From Terfezia claveryi (Eukaryota > Ascomycota > Pezizomycetes > Pezizales > Pezizaceae), in the NCBI GenBank assembly GCA_015179025.1, contig WHUX01000203.1:1-64000 (forward strand): a stretch of DNA of 64,000 nucleotides. The letters are read 5' to 3'. Of this stretch, positions 55,147 to 64,000 are shown one piece after another. The notes beneath the pieces were generated by a model, which was given only the letters and a program-made list of their open reading frames with translations, did not search any database and was not told the DNA's origin. The translations under genes were made by a program, and so were the position numbers. How positions within the stretch are numbered: the stretch's first letter is position 1; each line of letters starts with the position of its first letter.

Positions 55147-56422
55147 TTAGACATTCTGGAGCCGGGTACCTATTTCCTCAGCCTTAGGATGTCCTCTAAG
55201 CAAAAGGCCGATGACACCCTTTAACCCATCCAACTTCGCCTCAGTGTCGACCTTGCCCTTCTTTAGCTGTTCCAACTCCGCCTCAGTGTCGGCCTTGCCC
55301 TTCTTTAGCGGTTCCAACTCCGCCTCAGTGCCTTTCCTTAGCTGTTCCAACTCTACCTCTGTGCCCTTCTTTAGCTGTTCCAACCCCGCCTTGGTCTCCT
55401 CTTTAGACGCCTTTGCATTCAAATCCTGAACAGATGGAACCAGGCCCTCCTCTTTTGCCTTATCAAAAAACTTCTTCCTCTTTGCAGCTAGTGCTTTGAC
55501 ACCCCAGGCCCTCGCCTTTACCATGAGGGTGGTATTTTGCTCCCTGGCATGAAGGACAAAACTTTTCAATTGGAATCCTGAATTGGCTTTTGTCAACGTA
55601 AAGCCTGGCTGCAAGGCCCAGCCAGGTAGGAGTTTCCTTGCAGCTGTAATAAACATACTGATATCTTGGGCTGTTGCTACAGTCCATCCCAGGGTGGTTG
55701 AAATCTTGGTAAGGGAGGTAGTTTCTAGCCAGCTAATTGCTTCGAGAGCATCTGAGAGGGTGACTGTGTGTATGATTACATTGAGTGGATTGAGGAAGGC
55801 TGATGTTACAAACTTAATAAGTGTATGAGTATCATTAGCATTGGCCAGCCGGAGGGTGCGTGCTACAAGAGAAACTTCACAATGAATGAAGCGAGTATAG
55901 TCTTTCCTAGTTATAAAGTACCCGGTCAGGTTGCAATCGTCAAATTCTAGCTCTAGAGTATTGTCGGGGTTGGGAATAGATTCATAGCCAATGTAGGTGA
56001 ATATATAAGAATACAGTTAGTAAAAGGAAAACCAATACAGTAGTTGAATTAGTTACTTACCAAGCTTGCAATTTCTCTGATTGTGACAGAACGAAATCTG
56101 GTTACTGCCTTTGTATTTTTCCTCGTCTTAGTGACATATTCTTTAACCCTCTGTTTACTTCCTACAGCCAAAACCACAGCCTGTGACTCCTTGGAGCCTG
56201 TTTGATGAGTGCTTCTGCCATGTCAACCATGTCTTGCGTGTGACGATAGCTGTGCTGGCAACCCTCGGGAATGGTTGGCGGTTCACTATACACAGAGATA
56301 TCACTCAATGCATCGCTGTCAGACCCTGAGGACCCAGTGGAAGAAGTTGATAAACGACCTGCCTATATACATTGACCAACGGAGTCGGAGGTCCTACTTG
56401 GGGCTGTGAAAGAGGTACTCAT
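55147..56422 (-). pseudogene. Gene B: paralog of gene A, broken
   Basis: The minus-strand start MSTSFTAPSRTSDSVG (ATG at 56422) is followed by an in-frame TAG, then a Ser-rich region (STSSTGSSGSDSDALSD), ending TRQDMVDMAEALIKQ. A one-base shift leads to QAVVLAVGSKQRVKEYVTK and REIASL before a GTAAGT donor. The conserved core contains DDCNLTGYFITRKDYTRF, VARTLRLAN, IIHTVTLSDALEAISWL and ISTTLGW. The C-terminal 170 residues are open and end in a Lys/Glu coding repeat (EAELEQLKKGK units), a coiled coil. The 3' splice site reads TATAT where gene A has CATAG. Function unknown; a structural or adaptor role is a guess from the coiled coil. Confidence 0.6.
56000..56060 (-). other. Intron of gene B with damaged acceptor
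   Basis: Donor GTAAGT, branch TACTAAC and correct position relative to gene A, but no AG where the acceptor should be (TTATATATTCACC). Approximately 61 bp. Confidence 0.45.
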
Positions 56423-57104
56423 CGTTATTGTATTGAGATCGAAGTGTTTGTATGTGATTTAGATGATTCGCTGTTGTTATTATTCAGTATAGTAGGGACG
56501 GATGTGGGTAAAGAAGAAGGAATGGCAAAGCCTAAGGTTGTATACTTATTAGCATCAAACATTCTTAGTCAATAGATCTCGGTGCCACTGCCACAAACGC
56601 TAACTAATTAATCTCATGCCAAGACTCTGGTTGTGCTTCTGATCTTGGCAGAGACTGACTAGTCTCATGTTGCCTACTCCACGTTAAATAAGAGCTCGGA
56701 CATCTAGCCGGTAAGTAACAAAAATGGATAAAGCGATGCCATATGGACCAACTTAGAGCAACTCCACTGCATAATAAAATAGATAGCGAGCAAGGTAGTA
56801 TCGAACATTTTTTGCAGATTTGTTTCAACCTGTATCATACTTTGTGGTATTTGGCATAATGTTGCTAGTGGGGTAGCTAGTCTTGTATGTAGATACTAGG
56901 CATAGAATTGGCTGGAGGTTGAAAGTCCGTACCAATTATAGATGCTTGCTATAGAACCTGCTAGAATTCCACTAGTTATTGCCCGCTTAACCCATTGTTC
57001 AGGATAACTATGTTTTTTAGCACTGTGACAAAATGAAGTGGACAGGGTTGTAATGGTTGCCACACAGGATTTCTAAGCGGAAATCACCCACTTTTGAGTA
57101 TTTT
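56423..57104. other. Intergenic, nothing recognised
   Basis: AT-balanced sequence with no motif-bearing frame. Confidence 0.25.
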
Positions 57105-57250
57105 TTTTTTTTCTTAAAAATACTTGTTACTTTTATGCAGTCCCGTGATGGAGCTATTCAGAAACCTGGGTAGATTTAGGGGTAAGGCATGTTAATCTAT
57201 TGAAAGATAATGAGCTGGTAGGGTGTGGAGATAAAACTTAAATTAGGAAC
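57105..57250 (+). repeat. Retroposon-like fragment, copy 3, lacking the CxC coding part
   Basis: T-run, then TATGCAGTCCCGTGATGGAG and GGGGTAAGGCATGTTAAT, then directly GAGCTGGTAGGGTGT. In the copy at 53820-54270 about 320 bp encoding the CxC protein lie between these two blocks. Confidence 0.5.
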
Positions 57251-57432
57251 CAATCGAGTTTGCCTAATTGGTGTCAGAGGCCCTAAGCATACTCGGGAGC
57301 AAGCTGCCATTCCACCACAACCTTCTCTGGCTCGTTACTACCTGGATTCCCTGCTCCACCTCATTGTCTCCTGAATGCCCTCCTCTAGCTCATATGCATC
57401 CCGATGACCTGTCGCTCTAGCCTATAGCATCT

Positions 57433-59790
57433 GGGTTAGAATGAATGCAGTACATTCCATTCATTCTGCTTATGCCTTGCTATAACGTGACTGACAGGGT
57501 TTCCAATCAAAATAGAGTTTCCGATCACTTGAGACATACTAACCTTTTTTGGTAATCCCTTAGTATAGGCAAGCATAGCATTCAGTATTCCTTCCGCTTA
57601 AATGAATATCTATGGAAACAATTATACTCTACAACATGGCTATGCTTACGTCCCGCCAAAACCAACCTAAGATCATTACCTGCTCCGGCCAATATGACCT
57701 CTCCAACATTTTCTATCTGCTCCTTCTAACCTCTCACATAGGCTCAATATCAAGTGGACAAGATTATAAGACCTCGAAGGCCTTTATCAAGTACCTATAT
57801 TCATATGAAAATAGATTTGCTTGTGCAAGCTAAAGTTAGGATGCCTTAAACTATAGGGCACTAAGCTGCAGAAAATTCGAAATTCAATAAGTAGTCATTA
57901 TAGGAATTGAACCTGTTTATTTGTACTAACTTGAACCCCTCCCCCATATGCTTCTAAAGGCTGCCTCAAGACCATTCTTATTCTCTATGGTGAGGTCCCC
58001 ACGATGTTTAGACTTCTATACCCTCTACATTTTTGTTTTTAAATAATACTACATACTGCCGAGATGCTGTAAATCTTTGATAACTACTATATACTCAGAA
58101 TTATCCTTATGTTCAACTGAGCACTCAATCTAGCTAACTTTAATACTATAAAAGCGAATTCAGTGAATGATTTTATATTTGATATAGTATTTAAGCTAAG
58201 GTCTAGTATTACATCTAAGATACTATCCATTGATCTAGCATCTACCTTAACCTTCAATCTCCTATCAATTTAAAGTATATATCCAACTTTATATTAACCT
58301 AGTATTTGGAGTAGCATTGAGTTTGCCTTTCCAAGGCCTATGCTAGTCTCAGCTATGCTTGTAGTTATTAAGACATCTAATGTGTGTCAGTGGCTGTACT
58401 CGAGAGGAGTATATGGGGTTTGTAAGCATCAGGCTGGGCTGTCAGAGTTATCCTATTGTTCCATTGGTGTTGTAGTAGTGCTAGAGAAGGCTTAAGTATA
58501 GTCAAGTAGATTAGAGAGAGACTACGTGGGAGTTCAAAGTAGGTTTTACTAAGTTTTCGGAATTGTAGATTTTTGAAAAGTAGTAGTCTAAATTAGAGCC
58601 TTTCTATCTTAGTATATATATACTTCTTCTTTACTATTAATTAAAGATATAGTTGAGAGCCCTTCTAGTAATTGTTAGCTACACTTATCCAATATTTGGC
58701 CTGTATGAGAGCAAGAGGGGGGGAGGGAGTAGGGGAGCAGGGGGCTACTACAAAAGGTAGCAATTTAAGACTCCTATAACTATTATAGACCTCTATATAG
58801 CTGTATACTATGCTTTAATGTAGGCTGTTGCAAAGACATGAGGGGGAGGTTCAGGTAGCATCAATCAGAAGTATTTAATTCATATAATAACTGCTTTTGG
58901 AATTTCTAATCTTGTGCAAGTTAGTGCCCTATAGTTTAAGGCATTCTAGCTTCGGCTTGTGTAAGTAAACCTATTCTCATATGAATATAGGTACTTGGTA
59001 AAGGCCTCCGAGGTCTTATAACCTTATCCACTTGATATTGAGCCTATGTGGGAGGTTAGTAAGAGTTGGTAGAAAATGTTAGAGAGATTATATTAGCCAG
59101 AGGGAGTAATGATCTTAGGTTGGTTTTGGCGGGACCTAAGCATAGCCATGTTGTAGAGCGTAATTGTTTCCATAGATATTAATTCAGGCAGAAAGGATAC
59201 TGAACGCTGTGCTTGCCTACACCAGAGGATTACCAAAAATGATTAGTATGTCTCATGTGATCAGAAACCCTGTCTTGATCGGAAACCCTATCGGTCACGT
59301 TACAAGATGCAGTCGTCTATCATATGGTATATTTTCTGCTTAGCCATGTGGCTCGCAGCGGCTTGCATATCAAATGGCATGCTTCTTGCTTAGCCATACG
59401 GCTTGCAGCAGCTTGCATATTATATAGATGCTTCCTGCCTAACCATATGGCTAACAGCAGCTTGCATATCATATGATATGCTTTATGACATTCCTCACAT
59501 ATATGGTGTGCTTCATGTCTAGCTTTATGGCTTGCAACAGACATCTGCTTCTTCTCCTTCTTCTTCTCTTTAAGATGTGTGTTCATACATGTATATATAT
59601 CTCATTCATTGCCTACTTGATAGGTATCACTTTACACATCACTTCATCATTTGACTACATTACAATACACACACTCTATATGCATTTGAATGTCTTCTTT
59701 ATATTTATCTCTCTGCTGTAACTAACTCGCTCTATTCGCACATCCTTTTATTGGATACTTAGATCTCTCCGCTCACCTATTTCTAAAATC
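57433..59790 (+). repeat. LTR-like repeat (family T), copy 3, split by a foldback element
   Basis: 57433-57482 (TTAGAATGAATGCAGTACAT ... GCCTTGCTA) and 59303-59790 (CAAGATGCAGTCG ... GATCTCTCCGCTC) rejoin to the same order as copy 1. 59340-59480 has a threefold repeat of CATATGGCTNNCAGCNGCTT-like sequence. Confidence 0.6.
57485..59300. mobile_element. 1.8-kb foldback element with ~450-bp TIRs at a TA site
   Basis: Left end ACGTGACTGACAGGGTTTCC; right end, reverse-complemented, ACGTGACCGATAGGGTTTCC. Pairing runs to about 57935 and from about 58850, with internal identity such as AACATGGCTATGCTTA. TA duplicated at 57483-57484 and 59301-59302; excision restores the family T repeat. The ~900-bp centre has no ORF with recognisable motifs. 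Confidence 0.87.
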
Positions 59791-60074
59791 CGGACGACCT
59801 TCCTTCAGCTTATGGCATCCCAATGCCCTCCCTTCAACTTATGGTGTTAACATCGTGCTCTTGTCTCTGCTGCCTCCTCTAATGTGTCTTTACCGAGTTC
59901 AACTACGCCCGTTGCAGCTTACATGGATCAGTTCAGAAGGGATGTTATAGATACCTGCTTGTGAAATGAAGTGTACCCAAGGTGGAGTGTATACTTGCAA
60001 ACAAACAGAGTCAATGTCAATAGTATTTTGAAATACTATATACATAAAAGGTTACCCGATTGGAGATAGTAATA

Positions 60075-60672
60075 CTGTATTAATTCATAAGTAAGGATGC
60101 AATCTTATTTATAAACGGGCGGTCAGAGGGGACTTGAATTTACTATCTTATACACAATACTAGCTTAAACACGGAGTACTGTCTAATAAAAGGATTTCTC
60201 GAAAAAAAAAAAAAAAAAAAAAACCGGAACAACCGTCAGTGGTATAATTGGTATCTAGTTATACAATCTCCTCTCCAAGTATAATTGTAGCATATTGAAC
60301 AACCTCCTCTTTAGTAATATAATGTCTCTACTCCTTATCACTTCTATCTGCCTCCTTCTTATCATCCTAAACCTTAAAGTCGAAACCTTCATCTTCCGTT
60401 CTGTGGTTGCAAAATAGAGGTTGCTTGAGGTTTTTGGCTTGTTGTTTCCATATTGGGTCTAGCACAAAATTCCAATGGAATTGAGATTGAAACAAGTGAT
60501 AGTAATAAGTGAAAGAAACTGGCTACCCTTGTTAATGTTGACAGACATTATTACTATACTACTGTCCTACAAGAAAAATTTGCTGTCTAATACACGATTC
60601 AGATATCTCGGCCAAAATTAGGCTGTTTTACTGCTATCTTATATTCTAGTACTATTCTGCTGAGTAGTACTG
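60075..60672. mobile_element. TA-element family copy, uninterrupted relative of 25194-27546
   Basis: Begins CTGTATTAATTCATAAGTAA after TA and ends near AGTAGTACTG. Collinear blocks with the split copy: AAACGGGCGGTC, AGCTTAAACACG, GTGGTATAATTGGT, CCTTCATCTTC, AGAAAAATTTGC. An A-run occupies 60199-60220. The coding frame is lost. Confidence 0.55.
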
Positions 60673-62282
60673 TCTTACCTGTAAAATAATATAGTAGCAG
60701 ATAACTAACTCTAGTCAGTAGTACCGGCCCCCAACTTGACCTATGAATAGTGGTCTCAAAAGTACTGCCTCTAACTGACTACCCTAGGTATCAGATTATG
60801 TAAAGCACAGAAGTGTGTACAGTGATAGGTATATTTAGTGGAGCTTTTCTAGAAGCTTATAGGATTACTGGAAGATATCACATCATATACAGAGCACAGC
60901 AAGGAATGTGACGAGTATGCTTAGTCTCGATCAGAGCCTCATTATCGTCGACTAAGTATGCTGGGTTGCTGGATATAATACTTTAGTGTCAGGTTTGACA
61001 TCTGGCTGCATGATATTACCTCTGCGAAGGGTAGTATACCCAGACTAGTAGATATTTATATTCAACTAAGCGAGTGGCATAGTTTGGTTGATTTGTGTAT
61101 TGTCACCAAGCACTCAGTGGGGAACGCTTACACCCTTTAAGTTATTAATCAGGGTCAACTCCACATGATACACAGAGGTGCAGCCTGACCAATACCTTCC
61201 TCTGCATTCCCACAATCCTTCACCATAGCTATGACAACTACTATAACAAGTACAATAACAACCATGATAACAACTACGACAACCACTATAACTATCAAGA
61301 GCCCATAAGGTCTGTCCTCAGTAACAGCAATCATGAGAATACAAGTCAGGCCAAAGAAAGATTAAGATACCCTACTGTACCCTTGGTGCTGCCACCGCTG
61401 GCAGTCTGACCCTCTTGAACAATAGACTGTAAATTAGTCCTCACTCTCGAGATTTTTTCGGGCGGCTGCTAACATTTCTGCCCTTCTCTAGGCTTGGAAA
61501 ACATTTTATGGCATGTATTCTCTTTCCTGCACAACTGCTACCTCTTGTAGTAGGTATAATACACCTCCATACATCGCAGGTACTATGCAAAGCAACCCCA
61601 CTCAATCCCAAGTAGAATGTTGCATGCTCATCTGAAGCAAATCTCTACATAGCCAACTACCTTAGGAAAGCATTAGTGCTCCACTCATATAGGCTTTTGA
61701 GATTTATTTTGGGAAGTTGTGTTTGGATAGTTTCTTGAAGAGGCTTGTTTCAATATTCCTCCTCGCAAAGTCGTTTATTGAGATGCAGTGATAGCAGGAC
61801 CAGATGACTTAACCTTTGCTCTCTGTAGTCTCTAGCGCAAGATAGGGAACACTCGGAGTCTACTGTCTCTTCGCGAGAAGTATAAACTACTTGTGGTTAT
61901 GCAAAGTGACTCCTGACTACAAAAATATAGCATTAGGATAACAATGCTTCTCACACAAACTGACTCGGGTCAAATGGTCAGTATAGCATTTATATAGGAC
62001 TGGAGCTTTGCTGCCTTTCCGTAGGTATTATGGTATTGAGGGGTGGGATGTCTACTCCTAGCAGGATCAGGTATGACCTTGGGCTAAGAGATATAAGGGA
62101 AGGAAGGGCAGCGAGTCCGGGACTTCGGTTCTGTGATGAGCAGCTGGTTAAAAAATATATCAACAGGAGCAAGAAAATAAAATAAATGGTGAAAAAAGAG
62201 GTGGTGCAATTGGAAGCAAATAAGGAGATTGACAAATACTTCCAAATTGCAGCAATGCAAATTTTAGAAGACTAGTAACACA
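60673..62282. other. Degenerate DNA, no gene recognised
   Basis: Fragments at 61200-61320 form a low-complexity series of ACAACTAC/ATAACAAC units that would encode Tyr/Asn-rich peptide, followed by weak retroelement-like text (61380-61720). Nothing could be assigned. Right part 62000-62280 is AT-rich. Confidence 0.3.
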
Positions 62283-62287
62283 AACAT

Positions 62288-62520
62288 CAGCAAGAAAAAA
62301 GTGGCGTCCAGACGCACCGCCCAGCGTCCGGACGCGAGAGCTCGCCCGAGTGCGTCCTGTGCGTCTTGTGCGTCTGGACGCCTGGCTGCGTTGCAACACA
62401 ATCAGGACGCCTGGCTGAGTTGCAACACAATCTGGACGCCCGGCTGAGTTGCAATACAATCTGGACGCCTGGCTGAGTTGTAATACAATCTGGACGCCAT
62501 TGGGGCAACCAAAGCCGTCC
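62288..62520 (-). mobile_element. CATCAG-family fragment with 29-bp tandem repeat
   Basis: Begins CATCAGCAAGAAAAAAGTGG like 1094 and contains the shared GCGTCCAGACGC/GTCTGGACGCC words. 62370-62505 holds about 4.5 units of TGGACGCCTGGCTGAGTTGC plus AACACAATC (29 bp). The matching right end was not found. Confidence 0.5.
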
Positions 62521-62750
62521 GGACGCTGGTTGGCATATTTCAATGTCTGTATATTAGAGTTCGTTCCCTTGGCATCCTCAACTACATTGATGTTGTTAAC
62601 GTTGAAGGTTCTACTGCTGGCGTTACTAACGGATAGCCCACAATCGCTTTCTTCTACAATGCACCCGCTTGTATGTACGACGCTCTCACACCAGCCAGGT
62701 GCGTAGCCGCTATTGCAGCCATTGAGTATGCACGCAGCGGAAATATCCAT
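62521..62750 (-). CDS. Hypothetical Cys-containing ORF start, truncated by the repeat
   Basis: The minus frame starts MDISAACILNGCNSGYAPGW at 62750 and remains open through the repeat element to 62160. The first ~75 residues have six Cys and an Asn-rich stretch (NVNNINVV), unlike the repeat-encoded remainder. No family recognised. May be a gene 5' end cut by the CATCAG-family insertion, or chance. Confidence 0.25.
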
Positions 62751-63129
62751 AGTATTCGCTAATAATTATATACACAGAAGTATTGAGTAATAGATATATA
62801 TATCACTCTATTACTCGCTCCAATACTCACTCTAATGCTCGCCGTAATGTTCTGGGATATAGAGCTAAGGGAAAATGCGCGGGGAAGGGAGGTATATATA
62901 TAGGAAAACCATAGTTGCCAGGGCCGACTGCTAAGGCCGACAATATAGACTTTCCGAAGACAATGAGATAAGGGATAACAAGAGAAGTGGCATGACAGTG
63001 ATCAGCCCCCTGTCGCACGCGGGTGCCGTACTATTCAATGCCGGGCCTGGTAATAGTCATATTGGGAAATCGTAGTTGTGGTACTGCGAGTGGTACTGCG
63101 ATATGTGCGGAGTTCTTGCTTTGTGATAT
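62751..63129. other. Intergenic spacer
   Basis: AT-rich to 62830, then moderately GC-rich. Bases 63035-63070 (GGCCTGGTAATAGTCATATT) resemble the inner arm of the giant inverted repeat near 3680. Confidence 0.3.
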
Positions 63130-63245
63130 ATTTCGTAGGAATTCATGCATTCGCGGGCTTATATATATATGCGAGAAACTCGTGCTTTTGGGACTTATAT
63201 ATATATATGCGAGAAACTCATGCATTCGCGGGCTTATATATATAC
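63130..63245 (+). repeat. GCGAGAAACTCATGC / TATATA repeat, second locus
   Basis: Three units of the type found at the centre of the giant inverted repeat (3780-4250), with TTCGCGGGCTTATATATA variants. Suggests a second, smaller relic of the same element family. Confidence 0.5.
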
Positions 63246-63793
63246 TGTACCAAAAAGCGGGATGTTATCGCTCGGGTGGTGATTCCGCTTCTCTATGAAT
63301 ACCAAGAGCACTGTCCGGGTGGCTGAACTTTATCGGCCTAGCGAATAAAGTTATGTTATACCACATATTTCCGAGAATGCCACATCAATCCCGGATCGCA
63401 TTAAATCTGTACTTTGGTGGGACCCGAAGTTGGTTAAATAAAATAGCGGTACGATCTTAATACAGTGTTGCAAAGAGTATTTAGTTTGAATCAGTAATAA
63501 TTGCAAAGACACCAAGTAGATAAGAATACATTACAGATATGGGATGGCTATCAATGTCTCACCAATCTCATGCGCAGAATGAGCAAGTACTAAGTTCTTC
63601 TTCTTCTTAGTACTTCTTACTTAAAGTACTTCTTAACCCTCTTAATACTACGAGGTAGATCACTTTGAAATCAGATTGTATCAGGTAGAATAAGATTTGC
63701 ATTAAGTACTTAAAATAGATCGAAATTCGCCAAAAAGTAACGATCACGTTGCTATCACATACATTATGCTATGTATAATTCCTACATGTGTGA
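63246..63793. other. Intergenic, nothing recognised
   Basis: AT-rich; short repeats of AAGTACTTCTTA near 63600-63640. Confidence 0.25.
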
Positions 63794-63988
63794 TCAATCA
63801 TCCGCCACCTCTACGACTTCAGCCTTCATCACCTTCATCATTTTCCTTAACATCCTCCGTGCCGTTTCCTTATCTGGCCATGCCATCCCCTGAAATAACA
63901 CTCTAACAGCTTGCTCCACCACCAAAGCTTCATCCTTCTCTTCTTCACCAAGCGCCTCACGCTTTAGTTCTTCCACCCCCTCCTCCAT
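63794..63988 (-). CDS. Small acidic helical ORF, 64 residues
   Basis: MEEGVEELKREALGEEEKDE at the start, then AVRVLFQGMAWPDKETARRM and a Lys/Met/Val-rich helix (LRKMMKVMKAEVVEVADD). A TAG precedes the ATG by one codon, so this is either a complete small ORF or a last exon of a gene extending beyond the window. No family recognised. Its GC content is higher than that of the surrounding DNA. Confidence 0.35.
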   Translation of the reverse strand: MEEGVEELKREALGEEEKDEALVVEQAVRVLFQGMAWPDKETARRMLRKMMKVMKAEVVEVADD

Positions 63989-64000
63989 GTCCTAGTTAAT

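Overview
The window looks like a transposon-dominated stretch of a filamentous fungal nuclear genome. An ascomycete with a large, repeat-rich genome (for example a pezizomycete) is plausible, but the species cannot be named from sequence alone. The evidence is short introns of about 61-143 bp with GTAAGT/GTGAGT donors and CTAAC/CTGAC-like branch sites, FunK1-type fungal kinases, copia and chromodomain gypsy retroelements, LINE tails, and many dead reading frames broken by C-to-T type changes (CAG/CAA/CGA to stop), which resembles repeat-induced point mutation (RIP). No bacterial operons, rRNA genes, tRNA genes or CRISPR arrays were recognised.

Layout: 1-1500 holds gypsy and DNA-transposon relics. 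1512-12877 is one very large inverted-repeat element. Its ~1.8-2.2 kb arms each carry a 23-bp minisatellite, and its right arm was split by a complete copia element (4500-11247), which itself contains a 1.18-kb foldback element at a TA site. 13558-15244 is the remains of an uncharacterised gene (gene A) split by a solo LTR. 15450-18479 has a chromovirus pol remnant and a second solo LTR of the same family. 18692-20032 has a LINE tail and an unknown ORF. 21067-23322 is an intact three-exon gene encoding coiled coil, PD-(D/E)xK-like and FunK1 kinase regions. 23909-28461 is a nest of TA-targeting elements plus a LINE insertion with a 12-bp target duplication.

28860-45216 is bounded by ~48-bp terminal inverted repeats. 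It contains a large dead ORF with a coiled coil, a dead RecQ-family helicase and, convergently, a dead DUF6589 gene. Later insertions are a TRIM retroelement (30416-32215) and a complete copia element (36101-41929). This is the best candidate here for an undescribed mobile system. Its original length would have been about 8.7 kb.

45288-49325 is again nested repeats, including a 634-bp TA element that encodes only a 55-residue pogo/CENP-B-like helix-turn-helix protein. 49966-52436 is the second intact kinase gene, a paralog of the first. 53856-54248 encodes a Cys-rich CxC-motif protein. 55147-56422 (minus) is gene B, the broken paralog of gene A. 57433-59790 is an LTR-like repeat split by a second long-TIR foldback element. 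The remainder to 64000 is degenerate DNA with a few more family members and a small acidic ORF at the right edge.

Apart from the two kinase genes, and perhaps the CxC ORF and the small edge ORF, nothing here looks intact. The window therefore reads mainly as a record of nested insertions, several of which can be ordered in time from exact target-site duplications.
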